DNA of 55,540 bases. Source: Colimorpha sp045591485 (GTDB lineage Bacteria; Bacteroidota; Bacteroidia; Bacteroidales; P3). Position numbers and translations under genes: made by a program. The stretch spans positions 1 through 55,540 of the forward strand of contig JAZNSV010000044.1 in NCBI GenBank assembly GCA_045591485.1, in the 5' to 3' direction. Below the pieces are notes generated by a model. That model was not told where the DNA came from. It was given only the letters and a program-made list of their open reading frames with translations, and ran no database searches. Every line of letters starts with the position of its first letter. Position 1 is the stretch's first letter. Positions 9,657-17,513 of the stretch are shown piece after piece.

Positions 9657-9804
9657 TTTTTCTTCATTTTCATTATTTCAAAGAGCGCTCTGTTATTGTT
9701 TTTTGCCGAGACTTTCCCCTCGGCGTGGGTTTGACGATCCTTCGGTGATCCTTCGGTGGTCCTTGCCTCATCGAGCTCGGCAGCCATAGCACGGCGAAGT
9801 TGGC

Positions 9805-11376
9805 CTATTCCATCGGTCGTATCATACTTTCGATAAAGGCAATCTCGTCCTGCGTCAGGCCGTATTTCTTGTACAGCATCTCGTCCGTCCACGGATGGGA
9901 AAAGTCCTGGAGGGGAACGAACTGATAAACAGAACTTGGAGCATGTTGGGTGTTTTTCTTTATAGACACCATATATCTGAAGAATTGCGTTTTGATATAG
10001 GATATAATATTTTCACATTCTTTTTTACCATAGTCCCTGTTGTATCCAATTACTAAGTAAGTCTGCGAACATATAGAGCCTGGTTCTCCGTAAAATGGTG
10101 TTCCAAGTACAACGGCATTTTCGCCTGTACTTCCATTTGCCTCAGGAATATATACTTTGTGCAGATTAATTGTACTCTGATTCTTTGGAATGTCTGATTC
10201 TTTAATCCAGCCATAGCCATTCTCTTCAAGCCTCTTGTTCAAATAGAATTTTACAGAGTGTTCCATGTCTCTATTGTTCACATAGCCCTTCCAATTTGAA
10301 CTAAGCAGCCCTGACTTATCATAGAAATGTAAAGGACTTACTATTTTTGCAAAGGAATCATTGTGATAGTATTCACCGTCAATATCAGTGACTTTTCGTA
10401 TTAAAGCAATTGCTTGCGGATCTCTGATAACTACTCCTGTTCCATAAACATCTAAATAATCAAAATATTCTTGTTTTCTTTCATTTCTATGACATATAAA
10501 TTTGCACTTTCCTTCATACAGATGACTATATAAGAAATAGCTTACACCTCCCATTATATCTACTCCTGCAAAACACTCAGTTGAATCAATGTAATCATGT
10601 ATTTCGATGAAATGATTTTCACTAATCATTTTATCCACCCACTCGTCCGATATTCCTTGTCCAGTCCTTGTCATCCATCTACTTGGAGTAATCATTATAA
10701 GGTATCGAGGGTTTAACTTGCATGCTTGTTCAATAAACAAAGGATATATTGCTGATGCAAAAGCAGCATTACTACTTGTAGAATTTTCAGTTGCTTTACT
10801 TAACTGGTACGGCGGATTTCCTATGATTACGTCGAATTGCATATCTTTATGGAATATTTCTTTGATTGATTTGTGGATAAAGGGATAGGCGTAGGTCTCG
10901 CGGCTGTCGGTGCGGAAGTATTCGCCTTTGCTGGCGCCGCAGTACTCGCAGCGGCCTTGTGCGTTCCATGTGTGGTGACATCGCTCGTACAGCAGGTTGC
11001 CTTGCTGGTCGCGGAAGGCGGTGGTGACGCTGTACTCGCCGTTGGCAAGCTTGGAGCAGTAGAGTGTCCGGCGGCTCATCTCGGCGGTGAGGTCGGTGCA
11101 AGCGATGCCGAAGACCTGTCGGGTCATAATGTGGTCGATACGCTCCTGCAGGTCGGGAATCTCCGCTTCCAGCCCAACCAGCAACCGCTTGGCGATCTCG
11201 CGCAGGAAGACACCGCTCTTGCTGCAGGGGTCGAGGAAGCGTGTCTTCGGTCTGCGGAACAGTTCCTGCGGCAGCAGGTCCAGCATCCTGTTAGCCAGTT
11301 CCGGCGAGGTGAAGACCTCGTCGCTGCTCAGATTGGCCAGGCAGTTCAATATGTCCGGTGAATAATCTTGTTTCAT
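9805..11376 (-). CDS. N6-adenine DNA methylase, Eco57I-like
   Basis: A 523-residue adenine methyltransferase. The N-terminal part has FLDPCSKSGVFLREIA (SAM-binding motif I) and a Cys pair of zinc-ribbon type (CHTW, CEYCG). The catalytic motif IV NPPY lies in VIIGNPPYQLS. A long C-terminal half would hold the target-recognition region. The ATG at 11376 was preferred over upstream starts because EVFTSPELANRMLD near the N-terminus is the conserved beginning. A sharp composition step at about 10865 (near residue 170) separates a GC-rich first third from an AT-rich remainder, suggesting exchange of the recognition half. It lies between a smaller methylase-like gene and the GIY-YIG helicase gene. 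Confidence 0.82.
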   Translation of the reverse strand: MKQDYSPDILNCLANLSSDEVFTSPELANRMLDLLPQELFRRPKTRFLDPCSKSGVFLREIAKRLLVGLEAEIPDLQERIDHIMTRQVFGIACTDLTAEMSRRTLYCSKLANGEYSVTTAFRDQQGNLLYERCHHTWNAQGRCEYCGASKGEYFRTDSRETYAYPFIHKSIKEIFHKDMQFDVIIGNPPYQLSKATENSTSSNAAFASAIYPLFIEQACKLNPRYLIMITPSRWMTRTGQGISDEWVDKMISENHFIEIHDYIDSTECFAGVDIMGGVSYFLYSHLYEGKCKFICHRNERKQEYFDYLDVYGTGVVIRDPQAIALIRKVTDIDGEYYHNDSFAKIVSPLHFYDKSGLLSSNWKGYVNNRDMEHSVKFYLNKRLEENGYGWIKESDIPKNQSTINLHKVYIPEANGSTGENAVVLGTPFYGEPGSICSQTYLVIGYNRDYGKKECENIISYIKTQFFRYMVSIKKNTQHAPSSVYQFVPLQDFSHPWTDEMLYKKYGLTQDEIAFIESMIRPME

Positions 11377-11421
11377 TTCGTTATATCTTTTATGTTCTCC
11401 TGCTCGCACTACGTGCTCGCG

Positions 11422-11500
11422 AAATCTTGTAAATCTCGTAGATTTATTCCGCCTGCGGCGGTTACGCGAAGCGCATTAATTTACAAGATTTACTAGATTT
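11422..11500. repeat. Nonamer arrays in inverted orientation around a core
   Basis: The left array has AAATCTTGT/AAATCTCGT units and the right array has ACAAGATTT/ACTAGATTT, its reverse complement. The core includes GGTTACGCGAAGCGC, resembling the core GGTTACGCAA of the operon gap at 2813-2902. It lies between two methylase genes. Confidence 0.75.
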
Positions 11501-11525
11501 CTGCCCGCAGGGCAAGGAGTATTGA

Positions 11526-12170
11526 TTAATCGCCATATCTAAAGAGTTGAGTGTAATGCATCGGAGGATACGACCGCACTGGCTCGTCGAAGCTCCGCGC
11601 CTCGCCCTGCTCATCGAAGAGAGAATACTGATGTGTCTGGTTAACCAGGAAGTCAAACTGGAAGTCTCTCCGCGCGAACTGCATACTGCCAGCGATGGGA
11701 GTCCACTCGCAGAAAGTAATCGGCTTGCCATCCGCTGTGCGATACGTCAGCGCATCCCCACAGACGATGTTCTTCCGCAGCATATAGCGTAAGCTTTCTT
11801 CATAACCAGACGTAGATCCCTTCTTGCCAATCTGCCCCATTACCTCCCCAAACAGCCTCTCCCGGCAAGCCTCGGCATTGTCCTCCAACAACTCAATGCC
11901 ATAGCAAGAGCCTACAGCAATAAGGCTCTTAAATTCCCACTCTGCGGATGATTTGACCGAAGAAAGAAGTGAAAGTTTGCGACGCAGAATTTCGATAAGG
12001 AAATTCCCATCGCCACAGGCGGGCTCAAGGAAGCGGCTGTCAAGCCGGAACGACTCGTCCCGCACCAAGTCGAGCATAGCATTCACCTCCCGTGGATTGG
12101 TGAACACCTCGCCATGCTGAGCCACCCGCTGGCGACTCTTAATCTGTTTTGTTTTTTCGTTGCTGGGCAT
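11526..12170 (-). CDS. Small N6-methylase-like protein lacking the catalytic motif
   Basis: A 214-residue Rossmann-type methylase-like protein. It opens with QHGEVFTNPREVNAMLDLV and has motif I LEPACGDGNFL (about 47-57), as in N6-adenine methylases of type I or type III-like systems. The expected NPPY/DPPY catalytic motif is not present. It ends with QFARRDFQFDFLVNQ and a Ser/Tyr-rich tail. It is followed on the same strand by the full-size methylase, so it may be a specificity or accessory partner, or the front part of a split enzyme. The upstream leader contains a 110-bp imperfect palindrome. The SAM-binding assignment is solid and the role is inferred. Confidence 0.7.
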   Translation of the reverse strand: MPSNEKTKQIKSRQRVAQHGEVFTNPREVNAMLDLVRDESFRLDSRFLEPACGDGNFLIEILRRKLSLLSSVKSSAEWEFKSLIAVGSCYGIELLEDNAEACRERLFGEVMGQIGKKGSTSGYEESLRYMLRKNIVCGDALTYRTADGKPITFCEWTPIAGSMQFARRDFQFDFLVNQTHQYSLFDEQGEARSFDEPVRSYPPMHYTQLFRYGD

Positions 12171-12194
12171 AAAAAATCCGTGAATCTTTCTGTC

Positions 12195-12304
12195 CTACTC
12201 CGAGGCTCGCCAAAGCCTGTACTGTAAACGAGAAAGCTCACGGATACCCGCGAGCATTTCTGCTTTCTACTACAGTACTTTGAAATTTGGCGATTTCGGA
12301 GTAG
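12195..12304. repeat. 110-bp imperfect palindrome in the leader of the small methylase gene
   Basis: The ends CTACTCCGA/TCGGAGTAG pair exactly. Inner parts pair with bulges (GCCAAA/TTTGGC, GTACTGTA/TACAGTAC, AGAAAGC/GCTTTCT). It lies between the -7 box at 12395 and the gene start at 12170, so it would be transcribed as a long hairpin. Confidence 0.65.
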
Positions 12305-12394
12305 CTTGATAAGCAAAAACGCTTCTATATTATTTATTTATCTTCTATTTTTTTCTATTTCTATATGTTGTCGTTTTAGTTGTTATTTCGTTTG

Positions 12395-12402
12395 CAAAGA
12401 TA
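12395..12402 (-). promoter_or_regulatory. -7 promoter box for the methylase genes
   Basis: The minus strand reads TATCTTTG, a perfect TAnnTTTG. No convincing -33 box was seen at the usual spacing. The leader to the start codon would be about 220 bases and contains the 12195-12304 palindrome. No gene was found in 12171-12524. Confidence 0.45.
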
Positions 12403-12524
12403 CGAATTATTTCTGATTGAGAGGAATATATTATACGTTTTTTGATAAATGATTCTTACGCAATATGTTTGAATCAACATTTAGAAATATGTGTTATTGG
12501 AGTGCTTCTCGAGGTCGCTCCATA

Positions 12525-13562
12525 TTATTGGAGGCGTGATTCCTTTTTGTATTTTTCAAGAAATCGGTAATCTGTAATATATAAATGCCTGTGGGCACGA
12601 GTACATGCCACGTATAATTTATTTTTAGATACTGACTTCAAATTCGCAAGTTCTCCTCTCAAGAATAAAGATAGGGTGTTTTTGTTCAATACAACACAAA
12701 CGTCCATAAATGAGTCTATTCCTTTTGATGCTCCCCAATTCATAGATATACACCTATAGTTGCTGCTTTCACTCAAAAAAAGTTTTGGAATACTATCATC
12801 ATTTACTATTGCATCCACATCTTGCGCATTATCTAAAACAACAACATTTCCTTGGGATTCTCCAGTAGATTCTATTTTAATTCCCATGTTTCTAACAAAA
12901 TTACATATTTCATTGCTACATCTGTGTGTTTTTGATAGTGTATTTAAATCAATAGTTACACCCTCATCTTTCCATCGTTTCAAATATTTTCTATAATTCT
13001 TATACAGGGATGAATTCACATTGCCGTCATTACTTGTATCAAAAGTGTGCTGAAAATAATCGCCAACAAATATGGTATTGCATGTGTGAGGAATAATAGA
13101 TAATAATAAGTTGAAATCATGACCTGCAATATCCTGTACTTCGTCTATTAAGAAATAATCATAGTATTTATCGATTCTATCTTTAATATTTTCAACACAA
13201 TGTTCCCTACAAAAATGAGCTATTCGATTTGAGAATATCCTTCCTGATTGCGTTTTATAAAAAACCTCTTCACCTGGATGGTATCTAGTCCAATCTTGGG
13301 GATAATCGAAACAGATACCACGTGTTTTCATTTTAAAACCACAAAACGGTTTGAAACAAAATGAGTATAAGAACTGAAAAAATGTGAGTACCTTTATTTT
13401 TTCAGGAATGTATCCGAACTTTTTTATAATAGATCGCCTTAAGTGTTCATGATTATTTCTAGTGTACGTCACAAGTAGGAACCTGTTCTCTGTATTCAAC
13501 AGGTTGATTAAGAAAGTTGTTTTGCCAGAACCAGCAACAGCCAACATCAAGCATTTATCCAT
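12525..13562 (-). CDS. GajB-like UvrD/Rep-family helicase (Gabija-like)
   Basis: A 345-residue superfamily 1 helicase. Walker A AVAGSGKTT is at 8-16, motif II LIDEVQD at about 137-143, a motif III-like GDYFQHTFD follows, and the motif VI-like VACTRAHRHLYI is at about 318-329. It overlaps the end of the OLD-family nuclease gene by 16 bp, matching the GajA-GajB arrangement of Gabija anti-phage systems. It is shorter than the roughly 500-residue GajB proteins I know, so it may be a compact variant. AT-rich composition suggests transfer. In Gabija the helicase-like subunit senses DNA and regulates the nuclease. Here that is inferred. Confidence 0.78.
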   Translation of the reverse strand: MDKCLMLAVAGSGKTTFLINLLNTENRFLLVTYTRNNHEHLRRSIIKKFGYIPEKIKVLTFFQFLYSFCFKPFCGFKMKTRGICFDYPQDWTRYHPGEEVFYKTQSGRIFSNRIAHFCREHCVENIKDRIDKYYDYFLIDEVQDIAGHDFNLLLSIIPHTCNTIFVGDYFQHTFDTSNDGNVNSSLYKNYRKYLKRWKDEGVTIDLNTLSKTHRCSNEICNFVRNMGIKIESTGESQGNVVVLDNAQDVDAIVNDDSIPKLFLSESSNYRCISMNWGASKGIDSFMDVCVVLNKNTLSLFLRGELANLKSVSKNKLYVACTRAHRHLYITDYRFLEKYKKESRLQ

Positions 13563-15112
13563 TCCAAAGCTTGCTTTATATATTGTGGAGGAATAATTGT
13601 TTCACTTTTTTGTGAAAGCAATTTATATGCAACTTCTGCCTTGTTTGAAAGCATATACTCTTGTACAGTCAATGTCCTTCGATGAGCTAGAAACAGAGCA
13701 TCACAGTCTTCCTTATTATCTTCGTAAACAGCAATTTCAAAAGTACGACGACGGTCTTCATGATCAGCCCACACACCGATATTATCATATCCATCAATAT
13801 AGTCAGAGTATGCAGCCGTAATATTCTCAGCATAATTTCCATCATTATCTGTAATAACAGCAACTCGAATATTTAAAACCTTGGCAATTTCGAGATAGCG
13901 AGGGAAACATTTGCCATCGACAGATATGACATCGATTCCAAGCTCGGATAGCGATTGCTGCAGAACTTTATGACAAAAAGCGTCCATTAAAATATATTCA
14001 GCATCTCCTTCAACTAGTATAACTTTTTTTGCTAGTACAAATTGGAGCATGTTGTTGTCAGGTGCTTTCATGAAAAAAGATGCCGTGTTCTCATCAATAA
14101 AATCCAATGCCACCGTTTCATTTGGTGTTGCACTATTCATAAGGATGCAATTTCTGAGATTGAGCCGAGTACTAATAAGGTCACTATGTGTTGAGATGAA
14201 GATTTGCGCTTGATTATTCTCCTCTATATCATCAATCATTCTCCTCATATTTGTATGGCTTAGATGGTTCTCCGGCTCTTCAATCATTATAACAGGAATA
14301 TCAGGTGCTCGTTTTAATGCAAGTTTTGTTTTTAACATACATTGTAAACCAGTACCTTTTTCTGAAATAGGGACCCCCTCTAACTCAATGGTTAAATCAT
14401 TATCCAAACAATTTTTCCCAGTATTCTTTAAAGCAAAAGTATAGCCATCAGGAAGTCTATTATTGAATTGGGTGAGAGCATTAACTTTGAAAGATTCTTT
14501 TGTATTACCATAACAATGTTTTGTAGTCAGTTGTTCAACAAGGGTTAAGGCTGTTTCATATATGGATGAAACATAGTCGTTTAGTGCGTAATCATTTCCG
14601 ATAGTGCTATTATCCAAGAAAATTGTTTTTACTTTCTTAGTGTAGCCGCTATAGGCTTCACCACTAAAAGTCTGAAACGAGATGTTGTAAAATTCAAATG
14701 GGAACGACGCATTCTCTGTTTCTAAAACAGCTAGCGTTTGATGACTTAAAGAATCATTTGGCTCAATAGTCATTCTTATCCCGTATGCTTTGTTACCATT
14801 ACTATTACATATTCCATCAAGTCCTTCCTCTATAATATCACTAAGATACAACTCTACATACATATTAGGAAGACCATCCAGTTTTCTGTCTCCTGCCATA
14901 AAAATCTTAACCTCCTCCACATTAAGAAGAGCTTCTATTCCAATGTCTTCCACTCTATGTCGACTTCCTCTTGCCGTTAAATCAATGGCTTCTAAAATTG
15001 AAGACTTGCCCGATTCATTATCCCCAACTAATATGTTTCGACCCTTTTTAAAGGGAACTTCTAAGTCCTTGAAACGTCTGTAGTTGTGTAGCTTTATTTT
15101 TTCGATATACAT
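13547..15112 (-). CDS. GajA-like OLD-family ATPase with TOPRIM nuclease domain (Gabija-like)
   Basis: A 521-residue OLD-family protein. The N-terminal ABC-type ATPase half has Walker A GDNESGKSS (30-38), a signature-like ISEKGTGLQ, Walker B VIMIEEPENHLSH and the switch ISTHSDL. The C-terminal TOPRIM half has VEGDAEYIL (about 365) and the acidic ITDNDGN (about 416). All expected catalytic acids are visible. It is followed by an overlapping UvrD-like helicase gene, as in Gabija and class 2 OLD systems, where GajA nicks DNA when nucleotide is depleted. Alternative: a class 2 OLD pair of unknown biology. The start ATG at 15112 begins the typical IEKIKLHNYRRF. Confidence 0.85.
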   Translation of the reverse strand: MYIEKIKLHNYRRFKDLEVPFKKGRNILVGDNESGKSSILEAIDLTARGSRHRVEDIGIEALLNVEEVKIFMAGDRKLDGLPNMYVELYLSDIIEEGLDGICNSNGNKAYGIRMTIEPNDSLSHQTLAVLETENASFPFEFYNISFQTFSGEAYSGYTKKVKTIFLDNSTIGNDYALNDYVSSIYETALTLVEQLTTKHCYGNTKESFKVNALTQFNNRLPDGYTFALKNTGKNCLDNDLTIELEGVPISEKGTGLQCMLKTKLALKRAPDIPVIMIEEPENHLSHTNMRRMIDDIEENNQAQIFISTHSDLISTRLNLRNCILMNSATPNETVALDFIDENTASFFMKAPDNNMLQFVLAKKVILVEGDAEYILMDAFCHKVLQQSLSELGIDVISVDGKCFPRYLEIAKVLNIRVAVITDNDGNYAENITAAYSDYIDGYDNIGVWADHEDRRRTFEIAVYEDNKEDCDALFLAHRRTLTVQEYMLSNKAEVAYKLLSQKSETIIPPQYIKQALEWINA

Positions 15113-15197
15113 ATCTTTAACATTTTAGTTTTCTATTCCATTTTCAAATTGCTATAATACAAAATTATATTAGAACTGGTCGAATCTTTCATCGCAA

Positions 15198-16253
15198 TTA
15201 ACTGTTCTGGCGATTCTCCCAGCGTTGGCGGGCAGCCTCTAAGCCTTTGTGCAGTTGGCGTTGCAGCAGTTCTTTGGAGGGGAGTTCGGTCATATATTGC
15301 GCCACTTTGATGCCGGATTTGTCGAGTTGCAGCAGTTCTATCTGCTCGTCGCCGCCTTCGGTGCAAAGCAATAGGCCGAGGGGCTGCTCCTCGCCGGGTT
15401 CCATTTCGTGGGCTTCGAGCCAGCGCAGGTACAGCTCCATTTGTCCTTTGTACTGTGCCTTGAATTTGCCTAGCTTCAAATCGATGGCAATCAGGCGGTG
15501 CAGCCTGCGATGGTAGAAAAGCAGGTCGAGATAGAAGTCCTCGCCGTCGATAATCATCCGCTTTTGCCGCTCGACGAAGGTGAAGCCATTGCCCAACTCC
15601 AGTATAAACTGTTCCAGATGCGCCACAAGACTGTCCTCGAGGCTCTTTTCGCTGTACATCCCCTTCAGTCCTGTAAACTCTAAGAAATAAGGGCTTTTGA
15701 AGACAAGGTCCGGGGTAAGGACGTTGTTTTCCCGCAGTTCCGACAGCTCCTGTTTGATCAGTTCGTCTGGTTTCGTCGCAATGGCAGTACGCTCGTAGAG
15801 CATACCGTCAATCTCCTTGCGCAATTGGCGAATTGACCATCTTTCGGAGGCTGCCAACGTCAGGTAGAATTCCCGTTGAAGGTCGTCTTTTAAAGGTAAA
15901 ATCTCTGTTATATGCGACCACGTCAATTGTGTCGACACTGCCGACACAATTTTCAACTCAGGGAACTCTTGTGCGAATTGCATCATCCGCCAAATGCTAC
16001 GTGGCTCAAATCCCTTACTGCCAAATTCCAACTGTAATTGTGTCGACACTGCCGACACAATCCGTTTCCCGTATTCAGCGCGCTCGTTCCCAAGCACTTC
16101 TCGATTAATCCGCTCGCCGATATGCCAATACATCAGGGTAAGTTCGGCATTGACATTTACAGCAACCCGACTGCGTGTCTGGTTGATTATCTGCCGCAAG
16201 TCATCAACCAACGGCATAATATTATTATTCTGTATAGTTATGCTGTCTGCCAT
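15198..16253 (-). CDS. DUF1016 / PDDEXK nuclease domain protein (YhcG-like)
   Basis: A 351-residue member of the DUF1016 family. The N-terminal helical domain contains WHIGERINREVLG and QLTWSHI. The C-terminal PD-(D/E)XK nuclease core has DFYLDLLFYHRRLHRLIAIDLK (Asp and the D-x-K pair). Such proteins sit in restriction and defence islands and are predicted nucleases. The ATG at 16253 was chosen because the upstream start at 16283 would lie inside the -7 box. Two exact 25-bp palindromic segments are inside the gene at 15926-15950 and 16037-16061, both read as IVSAVSTQL. A degenerate second copy of the family lies upstream at 16377-16591. Confidence 0.85.
   Translation of the reverse strand: MADSITIQNNNIMPLVDDLRQIINQTRSRVAVNVNAELTLMYWHIGERINREVLGNERAEYGKRIVSAVSTQLQLEFGSKGFEPRSIWRMMQFAQEFPELKIVSAVSTQLTWSHITEILPLKDDLQREFYLTLAASERWSIRQLRKEIDGMLYERTAIATKPDELIKQELSELRENNVLTPDLVFKSPYFLEFTGLKGMYSEKSLEDSLVAHLEQFILELGNGFTFVERQKRMIIDGEDFYLDLLFYHRRLHRLIAIDLKLGKFKAQYKGQMELYLRWLEAHEMEPGEEQPLGLLLCTEGGDEQIELLQLDKSGIKVAQYMTELPSKELLQRQLHKGLEAARQRWENRQNS
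15926..15950. repeat. 25-bp palindromic direct repeat, copy 1
   Basis: The arms ATTGTGTCG/CGACACAAT flank ACACTGC. It is identical to 16037-16061, 111 bp away, within the DUF1016 gene. Each encodes the same short peptide at two naturally similar positions of the family. Confidence 0.85.
16037..16061. repeat. 25-bp palindromic direct repeat, copy 2
   Basis: Identical to the 15926-15950 copy, including the loop, and in the same reading frame of the DUF1016 gene. Confidence 0.85.
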
Positions 16254-16280
16254 TAGATGGTTGTTAGCTATTTTTGATTG

Positions 16281-16312
16281 CAAAGATACGAATTATATTT
16301 GAATAAAACAAA
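16281..16312 (-). promoter_or_regulatory. Promoter of the DUF1016 gene
   Basis: The minus-strand -7 box TATCTTTG (16281-16288) and -33 TTTG (16309-16312) are separated by 20 bp, an ideal match. The transcript would start near 16275, about 22 bases before the ATG at 16253. Confidence 0.7.
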
Positions 16313-16376
16313 TCTCATTCTAAAACGACTTGACTGTCAGTGTAATTGTGGTGGCACCTTTGAGGGGAGTGATATC

Positions 16377-16591
16377 CTATACAATCTTGGTTTCAAGTGT
16401 GCGCTGGATAAAATGCTCAGAGGCTGCTATGGTCAGATAGAATTCATGTGTCGGCAGTTCCTTAATGAGCACAAACAGCAGGAAGTGAGAACAAGTCAAT
16501 TGTCGCGCAAGTGGCGCGACAATTAGTTCCCCATAGATGGTGCGTTCCCAAGTACGTCCCTTTTGATACGTTCGCTGATGTTCCGGACGTC
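16377..16591 (-). pseudogene. Remnant of a second DUF1016 gene, frameshifted and internally deleted
   Basis: The minus strand encodes NISERIKRDVLGN, then after a one-base shift IVAPLARQLTCSHF and KELPTHEFYLTIAASEHF, ending at a stop at 16377-16379. These align in order with ERINREVLGN, IVSAVSTQLTWSHI and LQREFYLTLAASERW of the intact neighbour. The middle of the N-terminal domain and the whole nuclease domain are missing. The upstream lipoprotein gene (16462-17490) runs into this remnant and now uses a stop inside it. Confidence 0.75.
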
Positions 16592-17490
16592 CACATCGAG
16601 GATCGGAGGGCCATGTTGCGGTGGAGGCTTTGGCGGTAGATGGTGATGTCGAGGCGGTGGTAGTTGCCGTCGCAGCCGATGAGGGGGAGCATATAGTCGC
16701 CCGTGTAGCCGTCGACCACTGTCAGCAGCGTGGCGGTGTCGAGGGTGGCGGTGAGGGTGTCGCCATTGTAGACCCAGGTGGCCGGTGTGGCGTCGGTGTG
16801 CCAGTTGGCGGGGTTGATGCCCAGGCGGTTGCTGTCGCTGAGCATCGGGATGGCGCATTCGGGCGAGCGGACGCTGTTGTAGCAGATGGTGACACCGATG
16901 TCGGCGCTGTCCTGTGCGGCGCGGATATGGCCGTGGGCGGCGGCGATGTCGTCGTCCGTCACCTTCCAGCCTATGACGTAGGCGGCCACCATTCGGCTGT
17001 AGGCCTCGTCGTCCATGGTGCGCAGCAGCTCCACTACCCCCTGTGCCCCCTGGCTGAAGCCCATGAGGATGAAGGGGCGGCCGCCGTTGCAATGCTCCAG
17101 ATAGTATTGGAAGGCGCTCTGCACGTCGCCCATAGCCAGCGGGGTCCGTGCGGCCAGCAGCGAGTCGCTGGTGTAGGTCTCCAGCGTGCATTGGCGGTAG
17201 TAGGGCGAATAGAAGTTAAAACCCTCGCCGTACATGTGGTCGATGCCCTGCATCTCGCCCAGCAGCAGGGCGCGGATGCTGTCGAGGGTAACGTCGGCAT
17301 GGTGCATCACGGTGCCGCAGTGCGTGTAGTCTGCTGTCTCGGTGGAGGTGATGTAGAACAGGTCCACATCGCAGCCACGCTCCGCCGTGTACCACATCGC
17401 GGTGTCGGCATAATCTATTCCGGCTTCATGCCTGCAGCCCACCATCGCGATGCTCAGCACCGCCAGGCACAATACAAATCCTTTCTTCAT
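16462..17490 (-). CDS. DUF3089-type alpha/beta-hydrolase lipoprotein with altered C-terminus
   Basis: Starts with a lipoprotein signal, FVLCLAVLSIAMVGC, in which the Cys would be lipidated. The body has the nucleophile elbow GFSQG near residue 143 and matches the DUF3089 alpha/beta-hydrolase family in length and pattern (WYTAERGCDVDLFYITST, DVQSAFQYYLEH). The natural end appears to be near HRNMALRS. After that the frame runs through the DUF1016 remnant, giving about 40 residues of unrelated tail. The ATG at 17490 fits the signal peptide. It probably shares a transcript with the lipoprotein gene upstream. Substrate unknown. Confidence 0.7.
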   Translation of the reverse strand: MKKGFVLCLAVLSIAMVGCRHEAGIDYADTAMWYTAERGCDVDLFYITSTETADYTHCGTVMHHADVTLDSIRALLLGEMQGIDHMYGEGFNFYSPYYRQCTLETYTSDSLLAARTPLAMGDVQSAFQYYLEHCNGGRPFILMGFSQGAQGVVELLRTMDDEAYSRMVAAYVIGWKVTDDDIAAAHGHIRAAQDSADIGVTICYNSVRSPECAIPMLSDSNRLGINPANWHTDATPATWVYNGDTLTATLDTATLLTVVDGYTGDYMLPLIGCDGNYHRLDITIYRQSLHRNMALRSSMWTSGTSANVSKGTYLGTHHLWGTNCRATCATIDLFSLPAVCAH

Positions 17491-17513
17491 GGTTTGAATT
17501 GTCTTATTGGGCA

